Positions 27,291-35,630 of a DNA stretch of 64,000 nt are shown here, in pieces; the stretch's first letter is position 1, and every line of letters begins with the position of its first letter. The position numbers and the translations under genes are program-made. Below the pieces are notes generated by a model. The model was given only the letters and a program-made list of their open reading frames with translations, made no database searches and had not been told where the DNA came from. This stretch comes from Hyphomicrobiales bacterium (GTDB taxonomy: Bacteria > Pseudomonadota > Alphaproteobacteria > Rhizobiales > Aestuariivirgaceae): NCBI GenBank assembly GCA_016710435.1, contig JADJVV010000001.1, forward strand, positions 1,696,501 to 1,760,500, written 5' to 3'.

Positions 27291-28693
27291 AATTCGATAT
27301 TGCCGTCATTGGCGCCGGTTCCGCCGGCCTCAGCGTGGCGGCGGCCGCGGCCCAGTTCGGCCAGACGGTGGTGCTCTTCGAGAAAGACACCATGGGCGGC
27401 GATTGCCTGAACACTGGTTGCGTTCCATCCAAGGCCCTGCTGGCGGCGGCCTCCGCGGCGGAAGGCCACCGCAGCAGCGACGCCTTCGGCATCGCGGGCC
27501 ACGAGCCCGGCGTTGATTTCACCGCCGTCATGGCTCACGTGCAGCGTGTCATCGCAGCGATTGCACCCCATGATTCGGTCGAGCGCTTCGAAAGCCTCGG
27601 GGTGACGGTTGTACGCGCGGCCGCCAAGTTCATCGCGCCCCAGACGCTGGAAGCAGGCGGCGAAATCTATGAGGCGCGCCGCATTGTTGTGGCCACGGGC
27701 TCGCGCCCCGCCGTTCCGCCTGTCCCCGGACTGGAGGCGGTCCCTTTCTTCACCAACGAGACGATCTTCCGCAACACCACGCTGCCGAGCCATCTCATCA
27801 TCATCGGTGGCGGTCCGATCGGCCTCGAGATGGCGCAAGCCCACCGCCGCCTCGGCGCACAGGTGACGGTGCTGGAGGCCGCTGAACCCTTGGGCCGTGA
27901 CGATCCCGAACTGGCCGCCATCGTGCTCGACGCCCTGCGCAAGGAAGGCGTCACCATCCGCGCGCAGGCGAAGATCGAACAGGTGGACAAGACGGCAGGC
28001 GGTGTCCGCCTGACGCTGGCAGGCGACGAGCGCATTGTCGGCTCCCACCTCCTCGTCGCGGCGGGGCGGCAACCCAACATCGAAGGCCTGAACCTTGAAG
28101 CGGCGGGCATCGCTCACACCGCAAAGGGCATCACGGTCGATTCGCTCCTGCGCAGCAGCAACCGCAATGTCTATGCCGCGGGCGATGTAGCGGGCGGCCC
28201 GCAGTTCACCCATGTGGCGGGCTACCATGCCGGCAACATCATCCGCCACGTGCTGTTCCGCCTGCGTGCCCGTACCCGCTACGACGCCTTGCCCTGGGTC
28301 ACCTACACAGATCCCGAACTCGCTCATGTGGGTCTCACCGAAGCGCAGGCCCGCGAACGCCACGGCAGGCGCGTCACCGTTCTCCGCCACGAGTTCGCCC
28401 AGAATGACCGTGCCCAGACCTCCCGCCATGCCCGCGGCATGGTGAAGATCGTCACGGGGCGGGGCGGACGCATTCTCGGCGCCAGCATCGTCGGACAGCA
28501 GGCAGGCGAGCAGATCGCACTCTGGGCCCTCGCCATTGCGCAGGGCCTCGGCGTTTCGGCCGTGGCCGGCACCGTGCTACCCTATCCGACGCTGGCGGAA
28601 GCCGGAAAGCGGGCTGCCATCAGCTACTACGCCGCGCTGCCGAAACGCCGCCTTACCCGTGCCCTGATTGCCATGCTGAAATGGTTTGGTTGA
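27287..28693 (+). CDS. Mercuric-reductase-like flavoprotein disulfide reductase
   Basis: This 468-residue member of the dihydrolipoamide dehydrogenase/mercuric reductase family has an FAD motif VIGAGSAGLS near residue 8, the redox pair C40-x4-C45 (GGDCLNTGCVPSK), an NAD motif IIGGGPIGLEMA and the late ATGD-type block YAAGDVAGG. Where lipoamide dehydrogenases have the catalytic His-x-His-Pro-Thr, this protein reads LPYPTLAEA, so it lacks that dyad and is unlikely to be a standard E3. No N-terminal metal-binding domain is present. Its start overlaps the TVP38 stop by four bases. The substrate is unknown. Confidence 0.85.
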   Translation: MKFDIAVIGAGSAGLSVAAAAAQFGQTVVLFEKDTMGGDCLNTGCVPSKALLAAASAAEGHRSSDAFGIAGHEPGVDFTAVMAHVQRVIAAIAPHDSVERFESLGVTVVRAAAKFIAPQTLEAGGEIYEARRIVVATGSRPAVPPVPGLEAVPFFTNETIFRNTTLPSHLIIIGGGPIGLEMAQAHRRLGAQVTVLEAAEPLGRDDPELAAIVLDALRKEGVTIRAQAKIEQVDKTAGGVRLTLAGDERIVGSHLLVAAGRQPNIEGLNLEAAGIAHTAKGITVDSLLRSSNRNVYAAGDVAGGPQFTHVAGYHAGNIIRHVLFRLRARTRYDALPWVTYTDPELAHVGLTEAQARERHGRRVTVLRHEFAQNDRAQTSRHARGMVKIVTGRGGRILGASIVGQQAGEQIALWALAIAQGLGVSAVAGTVLPYPTLAEAGKRAAISYYAALPKRRLTRALIAMLKWFG

Positions 28694-28706
28694 GGATGTG
28701 AAGGGA

Positions 28707-30173
28707 ATGCCGGACAAGCGCCAGCAGACCGATGTGAGCGAGAGGACGCCGTTCATCACGAGCCTCTCCGGCAAGGTGTTGGCCCTGACCGTCATCTTCG
28801 TCATGCTGGGCGAAGTCCTGATCTTCCTGCCCTCCATCGCCAACTTCCGCATCCAGTGGTTCAAGTCGCGCATCTCCCAGGCGGAAATCGCCGCCCTTGC
28901 CGCCGAAGCCGCCCCCGACCGCATCCTCAACGACGACCTGCGCACCGAGATCCTCAAGGGGGCCGGCGTGTCCGCCGTCTCGCTCAAGAAGGGGGAGAAG
29001 CGCCAGCTCATGCTGCGCGACGACAGCCTGCATATGGTGGAAGAGAGCTTCGATCTCCGTCCGGGCATGTATTACAACACGGTTTTTGCGGCGCTCCAGG
29101 CCCTCGTGCGCACCGGCGACCGCACCATCGGCGTCGTCGATGTGCCGCCCAACATGTCCGGCGACCTGATCGAAATCGCATTGCACGAGCAACCCCTGTC
29201 GGAGGCCATGCGGAGCTATGCCCTGCGCGTTCTGTTGCTTTCGGTGGTGCTCTCCATCATCGTTGCCGCATCGATCTTCACCGCCCTGAGCCGCCTGCTG
29301 GTGCGGCCGATGCAACGGCTCTCTGCCAACATCACGCATTTCGCCGGAAACCCGGAAGATGCCTCGCGCATCATCTCGCCCTCGTCGCGGCGCGATGAAC
29401 TGGGCGTGGCCGAACAGGAACTGCACCACATGCAGACACAGCTGCACGCCATGCTGCAGCAGAAGAGCAGGCTCGCGGCACTCGGCCTCGCCGTGAGCAA
29501 GGTGAGCCACGACTTGCGCAACATGCTGACGTCGGCCCAGCTCATTTCCGACCGCCTCGGCGAAGTGCGCGATCCGCAGGTGCAGCGCTTCGCCCCCAAG
29601 CTCATCGGCTCGCTGGACCGGGCCATCCAGTTCCTCACCCGCACCCTCACCTATGGCCAGGCCCGTGAACAGCCGCCGCAGCGCGAGCGGCTCGATCTCC
29701 GCGCTCTTTCCGCCGACGTGATCGATGCCTTCGCCTTTCTCGGCGGCAAGTCCGTGACTTATCGCAACGATGTGCCGGCAGGCACCGTGGCCGAGGCGGA
29801 CCGCGAGCAGGTGACGCGCATCCTCACCAACCTGGTGCGCAACGCCGTGCAGGCGCTGGAGCAGGGCGACGGTTCCGGCACTGTGACGATTGCCGGTGAA
29901 CGCCAGGGCAGCGTGGCACTGCTGCATGTGAGCGACACCGGACCCGGCATTCCGGAAGCGGTGCGCGGGCGGCTCTTCGCCGCCTTCCAGTCAGCCGCCA
30001 AGAGCGGTGGCACCGGCCTGGGCCTTGCCATTTCTGCGGAACTGGCGGAAGCCCACGGCGGCAGCCTCAAAGTGGCCCGCACCGGCCCCGGCGGCACCCA
30101 TTTCACCCTCACCCTGCCGGATCCGCCGGTGCAACTGGCCGCCCGCCAGAACCGCCGCCAGCCGGTGAATTGA
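28707..30173 (+). CDS. Orphan membrane-bound sensor histidine kinase
   Basis: This protein of about 488 residues has an N-terminal membrane helix (VLALTVIFVMLGEVLIFLP), a periplasmic sensing region, a second helix near residues 170-195 and a HAMP-like linker. The phosphoacceptor is H268 in KVSHDLRNM. ATP-site boxes are RNAVQALEQ (N), DTGPGIP (G1) and GTGLGLAISAELAEAHGG (G2). The start is uncertain: ATG 28707 has GAGG 11 bases upstream, and a GTG lies at 28698. It follows the flavoprotein gene by about 13 bases, and no response regulator is adjacent. The signal is unknown. Confidence 0.85.
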   Translation: MPDKRQQTDVSERTPFITSLSGKVLALTVIFVMLGEVLIFLPSIANFRIQWFKSRISQAEIAALAAEAAPDRILNDDLRTEILKGAGVSAVSLKKGEKRQLMLRDDSLHMVEESFDLRPGMYYNTVFAALQALVRTGDRTIGVVDVPPNMSGDLIEIALHEQPLSEAMRSYALRVLLLSVVLSIIVAASIFTALSRLLVRPMQRLSANITHFAGNPEDASRIISPSSRRDELGVAEQELHHMQTQLHAMLQQKSRLAALGLAVSKVSHDLRNMLTSAQLISDRLGEVRDPQVQRFAPKLIGSLDRAIQFLTRTLTYGQAREQPPQRERLDLRALSADVIDAFAFLGGKSVTYRNDVPAGTVAEADREQVTRILTNLVRNAVQALEQGDGSGTVTIAGERQGSVALLHVSDTGPGIPEAVRGRLFAAFQSAAKSGGTGLGLAISAELAEAHGGSLKVARTGPGGTHFTLTLPDPPVQLAARQNRRQPVN

Positions 30174-30267
30174 GCCCGCCCCAAGGCCGCGGAATTACCC
30201 GCTTGCCTTTGCCGCAATGAGCGGATATGGACACGCCGTTTCCGCAACACACCGCGTCGAAACATAA

Positions 30268-30344
30268 GCGCCCGTAGCTCAGCTGGATAGAGCACCAGAC
30301 TACGAATCTGGGGGTCAGAGGTTCGAATCCTTTCGGGCGCGCCA
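30268..30344 (+). tRNA. tRNA-Arg (anticodon ACG)
   Basis: The 77-base cloverleaf is complete. The acceptor stem GCGCCCG pairs with CGGGCGC, the D arm contains AGCTCAGCTGGATAGAGC, the anticodon stem CCAGA/TCTGG encloses loop CTACGAA with ACG at 30302-30304, and the T arm contains GGTTCGAATCC. The CCA end is encoded (30342-30344). A34 would be converted to inosine to read CGU, CGC and CGA. No integrase or duplicated 3' end was noticed nearby. Confidence 0.97.
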
Positions 30345-30432
30345 TTCTTTTCCATTCGCAATTCCAGGTCCTTCACGTCCGTGGCGCGGATGTGTTAGGG
30401 CCGTCTGCGCCGTTTGCGTGAGGGAATGACGG

Positions 30433-31311
30433 ATGGTCGGGGTTGCAGGGTGGGATGTGATCGTGTGCGGCAGTTTGCACCTCGATATTGTTGTCGATGC
30501 GCCGCGCCTGCCGCGCCTTGATGAAACGGCCGTCGGCTCGTCGTGGAAGAAGGTATGCGGGGGCAAGGGCGGGAACCAGGCCGTGCAGGCCGCGCGTGCG
30601 GGCGCCCGCGCCGCGATGATCGGCCGTGTGGGCCGCGATGATTTCGGCGACATGCTGCGCGCCAACCTCGCCCGCGAATCCGTTGATACCTCCGCCATCA
30701 GTCGGGATGAGACGCAAGGCTCCGGCATGAGCGTCGCCATCGTGGAGGCGCAGGGAGAATATGGCGCGGTCATCGTCTCGGGCGCCAACCTGTCGCTGGG
30801 CGGAACAGAGGCGATGGACCAGTGGCAGGGCTTGGGCGGGGCGCGCGTGCTGGTGCTGCAGAACGAAATTCCCCACGCCACCAATCTCGCCATCGCGCGC
30901 CAGGCGCGAGAACGGGGTGCGCAGGTGGTGTTCAATGCCGCGCCTTCGCGGGCGCAGGCACGGGACCTTATGGACCTTGTGGATGTGCTGGTCGTCAACC
31001 GCGTGGAAGCCGCGGATCTCTCGGGCCTCACGGTCCACGACAGGGCCAGCGCGGAACAGGCCGCCACCCTGCTGGCCCAACAGGCCCTTGCAGTCATCGT
31101 GACACTGGGTGGCGATGGCCTCGTGATGGTGGAACGGGGCGCAGCGCCCGCGTTCATTTCCGCCCTGCCCGTCCGCGTCACCTCCGCCCATGGCGCCGGC
31201 GATTGCTTTGTGGGCACAGTGGCCGCCGAACTGGCGCGCGGTACCGCCTTGCCAGTCGCCTGCGCAACGGCCAACAGGCGGGCCGCGGCTCATGTTTCCC
31301 GCATCACATGA
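30433..31311 (+). CDS. Ribokinase-like PfkB-family sugar kinase
   Basis: This 292-residue PfkB kinase has the N-terminal GG segment CGGKGGNQAVQAARAGA near residue 42, and the C-terminal signature SAHGAGDCFVGTVAAELA with the catalytic aspartate near residue 255. The order of motifs fits ribokinase, but other furanoses are possible. GAGGGA precedes the ATG. It is the first gene of a three-gene set with a FucU/RbsD mutarotase (nine bases on) and a TIM-barrel isomerase, so phosphorylation of an imported pentose or deoxy-sugar is likely. Confidence 0.87.
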   Translation: MVGVAGWDVIVCGSLHLDIVVDAPRLPRLDETAVGSSWKKVCGGKGGNQAVQAARAGARAAMIGRVGRDDFGDMLRANLARESVDTSAISRDETQGSGMSVAIVEAQGEYGAVIVSGANLSLGGTEAMDQWQGLGGARVLVLQNEIPHATNLAIARQARERGAQVVFNAAPSRAQARDLMDLVDVLVVNRVEAADLSGLTVHDRASAEQAATLLAQQALAVIVTLGGDGLVMVERGAAPAFISALPVRVTSAHGAGDCFVGTVAAELARGTALPVACATANRRAAAHVSRIT

Positions 31312-31320
31312 AGTGTACAC

Positions 31321-31767
31321 ATGCTCAAGACCCTTGATCCCGTTCTCTCTGCCGAACTTCTCTACGTCCTGATGCTCATGGGCCATGGCGATGATCTCGT
31401 CGTCTGCGACGTGAACCATCCCGCCGTCACCATCGCCAAGCACACGACTTACGGAAAGCTCATCGACATGCCCGGCTGCGATATTCCGCGCGCCCTGAAG
31501 GCCATCCTCTCGCTCATGCCGCTCGATACCTTCGTACCCGAACCCGTGATGCGCATGCGCGTCGTCGGTGATCCGGAAGCCGAGGTGCCGATCTTCGCCA
31601 AGGTGCGCGCCACGCTCGCCGCCAGCGAGGGACGCGACGTTGCCATGGGTGCCTATGACCGTTTTGATTTCTATGCCGCGGCGCGCAAATCCTTTGCCAT
31701 CGTCCGCACCTCGGACCCCGGTCCCTATGGCTGCTTCATCCTGCGCAAGGGCGTGATCACGCTCTGA
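31321..31767 (+). CDS. RbsD/FucU-family sugar mutarotase
   Basis: This 148-residue protein starts MLKTLDPVLSAELLYVL and has the conserved MGHGDDLVVCDVNHPA block, which contains the catalytic His of the family, and a C-terminal YGCFILRKG. RbsD and FucU interconvert anomers of ribose or fucose; sequence length and the N-terminus favour the FucU branch. It lies between a ribokinase-like gene and a TIM-barrel gene with gaps of 9 and 19 bases. Confidence 0.88.
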   Translation: MLKTLDPVLSAELLYVLMLMGHGDDLVVCDVNHPAVTIAKHTTYGKLIDMPGCDIPRALKAILSLMPLDTFVPEPVMRMRVVGDPEAEVPIFAKVRATLAASEGRDVAMGAYDRFDFYAAARKSFAIVRTSDPGPYGCFILRKGVITL

Positions 31768-31786
31768 TCGAACAAGGACCAACCCG

Positions 31787-32788
31787 ATGCCCGATATGAC
31801 CAACGACAAACCCTACGCCTATGCCGCCCGCCTCAACTCCTTCAAGATCGGGGCAGGGCAGGATGGAGCGAAACGGCCGGCCGTGTTCAATCTCCTGTCC
31901 CGTGCCGCCGCGGTGCCGGGGCTCAATGCCGTGGACCTGAACTTCCCTGACCACCTCGAAGCCGCCGACCGCCGCGAAATGAAACAGCACCTCGCAGGAC
32001 TGGGCCTTGCGGTGAATGGTTTCGCCATGCGCTTCTATGGTGATCCCGGTTTCAAGCTGGGCGCCTTCACCAATCCGGAGGCGCGGTTGCGCCGCCTCGC
32101 CATCGACCAGACCAAGCGCGGCATCGACGAGATGCTGGAGCTGGGCGGCTCGCTCATGACGCTGTGGATGGGACAGGACGGTTTCGACTATTCCTTCCAG
32201 GCGGACTACGCCCGCCTCTGGGACCAGACGCTGGAAGCCGTGGCGGAGGTGGCAGACCATGTTCCGTCTTGCGACATCAGCATCGAATACAAGCCAAACG
32301 AACCGCGCAGTTTCTCGCTCATGCCCGACATCGGCACCACGATGCTGGCGATCCGCGAAGTCGCACGCGCCAATGTCGGCGTCACCATCGACTTCGCCCA
32401 TGTGCTCTATGCCGATGAGATGCCGGCTTACGCCGTGGCCCTGGCGGCGCGCAGTGCCAAGCTCTTCGGCGTCCACCTCAACGACGGCTACGGCAAGCGC
32501 GACGACGGCCTGATGGTGGGAACAGTGCATCCCGTGCAGACACTGGAACTGCTCTACACCCTCGACCGGATCGGCTACGACCGCCCCATCTATTTCGACA
32601 CCTTCCCCGACACGACGGGTCTCGATCCCGTGGCCGAATGCAGCGCCAATATAGCAGCTGTGGAAACCTTGCGCACCGTCGTGCGGAAACTGCGCGGCGA
32701 CAACCGCCTCGCCACCGCGATTGCGGCCCAGGACGCCGTGACGAGCAACAACATCGTCCGCGCCGCGCTCTACGCGACCCCGGCATAA
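31787..32788 (+). CDS. TIM-barrel sugar isomerase/epimerase (AP-endonuclease-2 superfamily)
   Basis: This 333-residue protein has the xylose-isomerase-like TIM-barrel pattern with metal-ligand candidates Glu in ISIEYKPNEPR, Asp/His in VTIDFAHVLYA and His in FGVHLNDGYGKRDDG. Related proteins include L-rhamnose-isomerase-like and sugar-phosphate isomerases, and one frequently joins a kinase and FucU gene as here. The exact sugar cannot be read from sequence. It ends the operon; the next gene is on the opposite strand. Confidence 0.82.
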   Translation: MPDMTNDKPYAYAARLNSFKIGAGQDGAKRPAVFNLLSRAAAVPGLNAVDLNFPDHLEAADRREMKQHLAGLGLAVNGFAMRFYGDPGFKLGAFTNPEARLRRLAIDQTKRGIDEMLELGGSLMTLWMGQDGFDYSFQADYARLWDQTLEAVAEVADHVPSCDISIEYKPNEPRSFSLMPDIGTTMLAIREVARANVGVTIDFAHVLYADEMPAYAVALAARSAKLFGVHLNDGYGKRDDGLMVGTVHPVQTLELLYTLDRIGYDRPIYFDTFPDTTGLDPVAECSANIAAVETLRTVVRKLRGDNRLATAIAAQDAVTSNNIVRAALYATPA

Positions 32789-32834
32789 GACGTCTCCCGG
32801 CCGTAGCCGGGAGACGCAAGTTCAACGGTTGGGT

Positions 32835-33677
32835 TCAGCGGCGGTTTTCCCAGCCGCGGCGTGCGGCTTGCGCATGTCCACGGGAATCGCCGAACCAGCC
32901 GCCATGGTTGCTGCCGCCGCGGTCCTCATCGCCCGAGGAACGTCCGGACGAGCCGCTGCGGTTGCCGGAACCACCTCCGGATCCGCCGGAACGATGTTGC
33001 CAGCCCTTGCGGGCGGCGTCGGCATGCCCTTCGGAATCGCCGTACCAGCCTTGGCTGCGATCATCATCTTCGTCGAAGCGGCCACCGCCGCGCGACAGGT
33101 TGGAGAATGAGGAACCACCACCGCGATTGCCACCACGATTGCCTCCCCGGCTGTCGTCACCACCACGGTTTTCCCAGCCCTGGCGGGACGCCTGCGAGTG
33201 ACCCTCGGAGTCACCAAACCATCCACCCTGGTTGCGGTCATCATCATCGCGGTTGCGGGACTGCGAGCGCTGGTCGTCGTAGTTTCCGCCGCGGCGGTCG
33301 TCCCCGGAGTTGCTGAAACGTCCTCCTTCGCGGTCGCCATAACCGCCGGAAAAACGTTCGCCGTAGCCGCCACCGGAAGCGCCGCCCTGACCGCCACCCG
33401 AGCGGTTGCCGTAGTTGCCTCGGTCGTCATCATCATTGCGGCCATAGCCACCCTGCGACCCGCCATAACCGCCCTGAGACCCGCCGTAGCCACCCTGCGA
33501 ACGTCCATAGGAAGACTCGTTCTCGCCGTAGCGCGAACCCTGGCGGCCGGACGAACCGCGCGAGCCGTAATCATCGTCGCGGCGCGACTGCTGCGACCGG
33601 TTCGAATTTCCGCGATCGTCATCGTCATCGCTGACGAAGCGGCCACGCTCGTCGCGATCCTGATAGTTCCTGTTCAT
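32835..33677 (-). CDS. Glycine/serine/aspartate-rich low-complexity protein with GW(F/Y)GDSEGH repeats
   Basis: This 280-residue, very hydrophilic and probably disordered protein starts MNRNYQDRDERGRFVSDDDDDR. It has GGYGGSQ tandem repeats around residues 60-80 and three spaced copies of a motif of the form GW(F/Y)GDS(E/R)GHxxAxRxGWxxR, the last at the C-terminus. Proteins ending in this motif occur in rhizobia as unnamed or stress-linked proteins; their function is not known to me. AGGAG precedes the start, and the leader resembles those of the two other stress-island genes (GGAGTAT before ATG). It could coat or protect macromolecules, but that is a guess. Confidence 0.75.
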   Translation of the reverse strand: MNRNYQDRDERGRFVSDDDDDRGNSNRSQQSRRDDDYGSRGSSGRQGSRYGENESSYGRSQGGYGGSQGGYGGSQGGYGRNDDDDRGNYGNRSGGGQGGASGGGYGERFSGGYGDREGGRFSNSGDDRRGGNYDDQRSQSRNRDDDDRNQGGWFGDSEGHSQASRQGWENRGGDDSRGGNRGGNRGGGSSFSNLSRGGGRFDEDDDRSQGWYGDSEGHADAARKGWQHRSGGSGGGSGNRSGSSGRSSGDEDRGGSNHGGWFGDSRGHAQAARRGWENRR

Positions 33678-33799
33678 GATGCAATACTCCTGTGATTGCG
33701 GTGGGATGTCGCGTCCAAGAGATCAAGCGGAGGCGGCCCGTGGGACGCGAGGGCTGGTCCGCTGCCGTCAGTGCGGCGCATGCAATCGGCATCGCCGCA

Positions 33800-33833
33800 A
33801 ACAAGGACCCGGGAGGCGGCCAGGATCCTTGTT
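33800..33833 (-). terminator. Possible terminator after the small charged-protein gene
   Basis: The inverted repeat AACAAGGA / TCCTTGTT (8 bp) encloses an 18-base GC-rich loop just past the stop at 33856. On the minus strand it is followed by only a short T stretch (TTG), so termination efficiency is doubtful. Confidence 0.35.
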
Positions 33834-33855
33834 CAAGGAAGGCGGGTGTAGTGGC

Positions 33856-34257
33856 TCAGCTGCCCGATTTGCCGGACGTACCCGAGGCCGCAGGTTTGCC
33901 CGACTTGTCCGTCCGCCACTTGTCGAACTCCTGCTGGAACTGCTTGCGCCGTTCGCTGCGCCACTCCTGATAGTCGTCGTCGAGCTTCGTCAGGTGGTCG
34001 TTGCGGAAATTGGCATAATCTTCGTCATAAGCCGTGAGGCGGGAGTCAGCGCGTTCAAAATGATCGTCGCCGCCATGGCGGCCCGAGCGCTGGTTGTCGT
34101 CCATGGAGTTCTGATTGCGGCCTTGGCCCTGGTAGTCGCCGCGCCCTTCGAATTGACCGTCGCCAGAGCGTCCGCCCCGGTCGCGATTCCGGTTGCCGCG
34201 AAACTCCTCCTCCTGCCGGAAGCGGTCGTCGTTGCGTGAATAACGGGAAGAATTCAT
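33856..34257 (-). CDS. Small highly charged hydrophilic protein (stress-island)
   Basis: This 133-residue protein starts MNSSRYSRNDDRFRQEEEF and is rich in Arg, Asp, Gln and Gly in its first half. A more helical segment around residues 75-118 (DEDYANFRNDHLTKLDDDYQ and RSERRKQFQQEFDKWR) follows, then a Gly/Ser/Lys tail. No family motif is recognised beyond similarity in style to the neighbouring low-complexity gene. I start at 34257 because GGAG lies about nine bases upstream and the reading upstream of it crosses the promoter region. A near-perfect EcfG promoter lies about 65 bases ahead, so general-stress induction is expected. Confidence 0.7.
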   Translation of the reverse strand: MNSSRYSRNDDRFRQEEEFRGNRNRDRGGRSGDGQFEGRGDYQGQGRNQNSMDDNQRSGRHGGDDHFERADSRLTAYDEDYANFRNDHLTKLDDDYQEWRSERRKQFQQEFDKWRTDKSGKPAASGTSGKSGS

Positions 34258-34321
34258 CGCTGTATACTCCGTGATGCATGTTGACTGTCGAAAGTGGGGT
34301 GACTGCTTTCGCATCTTCTCC

Positions 34322-34346
34322 AACGCACCCTCTTCTGGGCGGTTCC
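34322..34346 (-). promoter_or_regulatory. EcfG (PhyR-type general stress response) promoter
   Basis: On the minus strand GGAAC (34346-34342) is followed after exactly 16 bases by CGTT (34325-34322). This matches the GGAAC-N16/17-CGTT consensus of alphaproteobacterial EcfG sigma factors without a mismatch. It faces the small charged-protein gene with a leader of roughly 60 bases. Confidence 0.78.
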
Positions 34347-34453
34347 TGTCGCACGGGGAATTTGAACGTATTGGAATCGGGGCGGGAAGCAGGGCCGCGC
34401 GTCTCTCAACGTGAGGCGGAATCGGTTTGTGAACACGCGTCAGGGCAGTCGCG

Positions 34454-34479
34454 GGAACATGTGGCCTGCACGCGCCATT
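34454..34479 (+). promoter_or_regulatory. EcfG-like promoter for the stress SDR gene
   Basis: GGAAC at 34454-34458 is followed after 17 bases by CATT (34476-34479), one mismatch from the EcfG consensus. It lies 27 bases before the ATG of a YghA-like SDR, a family commonly found among EcfG-dependent genes. It is divergent from the better match at 34322-34346. Confidence 0.55.
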
Positions 34480-34505
34480 AGGTTCATGACAAACGGAGTA
34501 TCATC

Positions 34506-35384
34506 ATGCCCAAAGACACCGCATTGCAGTCCTATCCGCGCCCGCCGTTTCCGCGTCAGGAGCAGGCTTATCCCGGTCTCGCCCAGCAGATGCTGCCTGT
34601 TCCCGACCATGGCGAGAAAAGTTATGTGGGCCATGGCCGGCTGGCGGGCAAGAAGGCGCTGGTGACGGGCGCCGATTCGGGCATCGGCCGCGCTGTCGCC
34701 ATCGCATTTGCACGCGAAGGTGCCGATGTTGCCCTCAACTATCTTCCCGAGGAGGAGGACGACGCCCGCGAGGTGATCGGATATATCGAGGCTGTGGGCC
34801 GCAAGGCTGTGGCACTGGCTGGCGACCTCACGAGCGAGTCATTTTGCGCGCGCCTCGTCGAAGATGCCGTGCGGGAGTTGGGCGGGCTCGACATCATCGT
34901 CAACAACGCTGGCCGGCAGGTTTATCAGGAAGATCTCGCGGACATTTCGACAAGCCAGTTCGACGACACCTTCAAAGTGAATGTCTATGCGCCCTTCTGG
35001 ATTATTCGCGCGGCCCTGCCGCATCTTCGCCCTGGCGCCAGCCTCATCAGCACTGCTTCGGTCAATGCGCGCGAACCCTCGGATGGCTTGATTGACTATG
35101 CCGCGAGCAAGGGTGCCATTGCCACCATGACGCTGGCCATTGCGAAGAATCTCGCCAGCAAGGGCGTGCGGGCCAACGTGGTGGCACCGGGACCCTTCTG
35201 GACCGTGCTGCAACCGAGCGGCGGACAGAGCCCGGAACGCGTGCAGCATTTTGGCGAGGATTCACCCCTGGGTCGCCCCGGACAACCGGCGGAGATTGCA
35301 TCCATCTACGTTCTGCTGGCCTGCGACGAGGCGAGCTATATCACCGGCAGCTTCTTCCCCGTCACCGGGGGCAAGATCGTTTGA
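34506..35384 (+). CDS. YghA-like short-chain dehydrogenase (general stress)
   Basis: This 292-residue SDR has the long N-terminal arm typical of the YghA/glucose-1-dehydrogenase-like group (PRPPFPRQEQAYPGLAQQM), the cofactor motif TGADSGIG near residue 56, NNAGRQ near 137 and the catalytic IDYAASKGA with Tyr and Lys near 198. The C-terminus ITGSFFPVTGGKIV is characteristic. It probably reduces an aldehyde or ketone with NAD(P)H. It has an EcfG-like promoter and a GGAGTATCATCATG start region like its two neighbours. Confidence 0.88.
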   Translation: MPKDTALQSYPRPPFPRQEQAYPGLAQQMLPVPDHGEKSYVGHGRLAGKKALVTGADSGIGRAVAIAFAREGADVALNYLPEEEDDAREVIGYIEAVGRKAVALAGDLTSESFCARLVEDAVRELGGLDIIVNNAGRQVYQEDLADISTSQFDDTFKVNVYAPFWIIRAALPHLRPGASLISTASVNAREPSDGLIDYAASKGAIATMTLAIAKNLASKGVRANVVAPGPFWTVLQPSGGQSPERVQHFGEDSPLGRPGQPAEIASIYVLLACDEASYITGSFFPVTGGKIV

Positions 35385-35454
35385 TCCCGGCGCCTGAGCC
35401 GAGTGGCAGTATATTACCTGTGGAGCGAACATAACTGACGCAGCAACAGTGGGA

Positions 35455-35545
35455 GATATTTTTTATGTAATCATATCAATAAAATAAAATCTGAAAAAAA
35501 TTTTCTTGCTGGCGGATTGACAATTCCAGTCAGTGAAATAGCCTC
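35455..35545 (+). promoter_or_regulatory. AT-rich upstream element and sigma70-like promoter for the FGGY kinase gene
   Basis: A strikingly AT-rich stretch (about 35455-35510) in otherwise GC-rich DNA contains the palindrome GAAAA-AAA-TTTTC at 35493-35505. It is followed by TTGACA at 35517-35522 and, 16 bases on, TAGCCT at 35539-35544. The -35 is a perfect sigma70 hexamer; the -10 is weak, which suits an activated or repressed sugar promoter. The intergenic region 35385-35630 holds nothing else that I can identify. Confidence 0.45.
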
Positions 35546-35630
35546 ACTCTTCATGTGATCGGGCCGGACGTCCTTGAGGGCGGTTTCCAGACTGCGAATA
35601 CGCAGCGTGCACCGTTCGCAGGGAGGATCG

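Noticed and set aside
27287..28693. Dihydrolipoamide dehydrogenase (E3) for the dehydrogenase operon
   Set aside because: The redox cysteines are present but the C-terminal His-x-His-Pro-Thr motif reads LPYPT, and it is operon-linked to TVP38 instead.
30268..30344. tRNA-Arg as an integration site for a genomic island covering the sugar genes
   Set aside because: No integrase, no duplicated tRNA 3' end noticed downstream, and the neighbouring genes have the same GC-rich character as the rest of the window.
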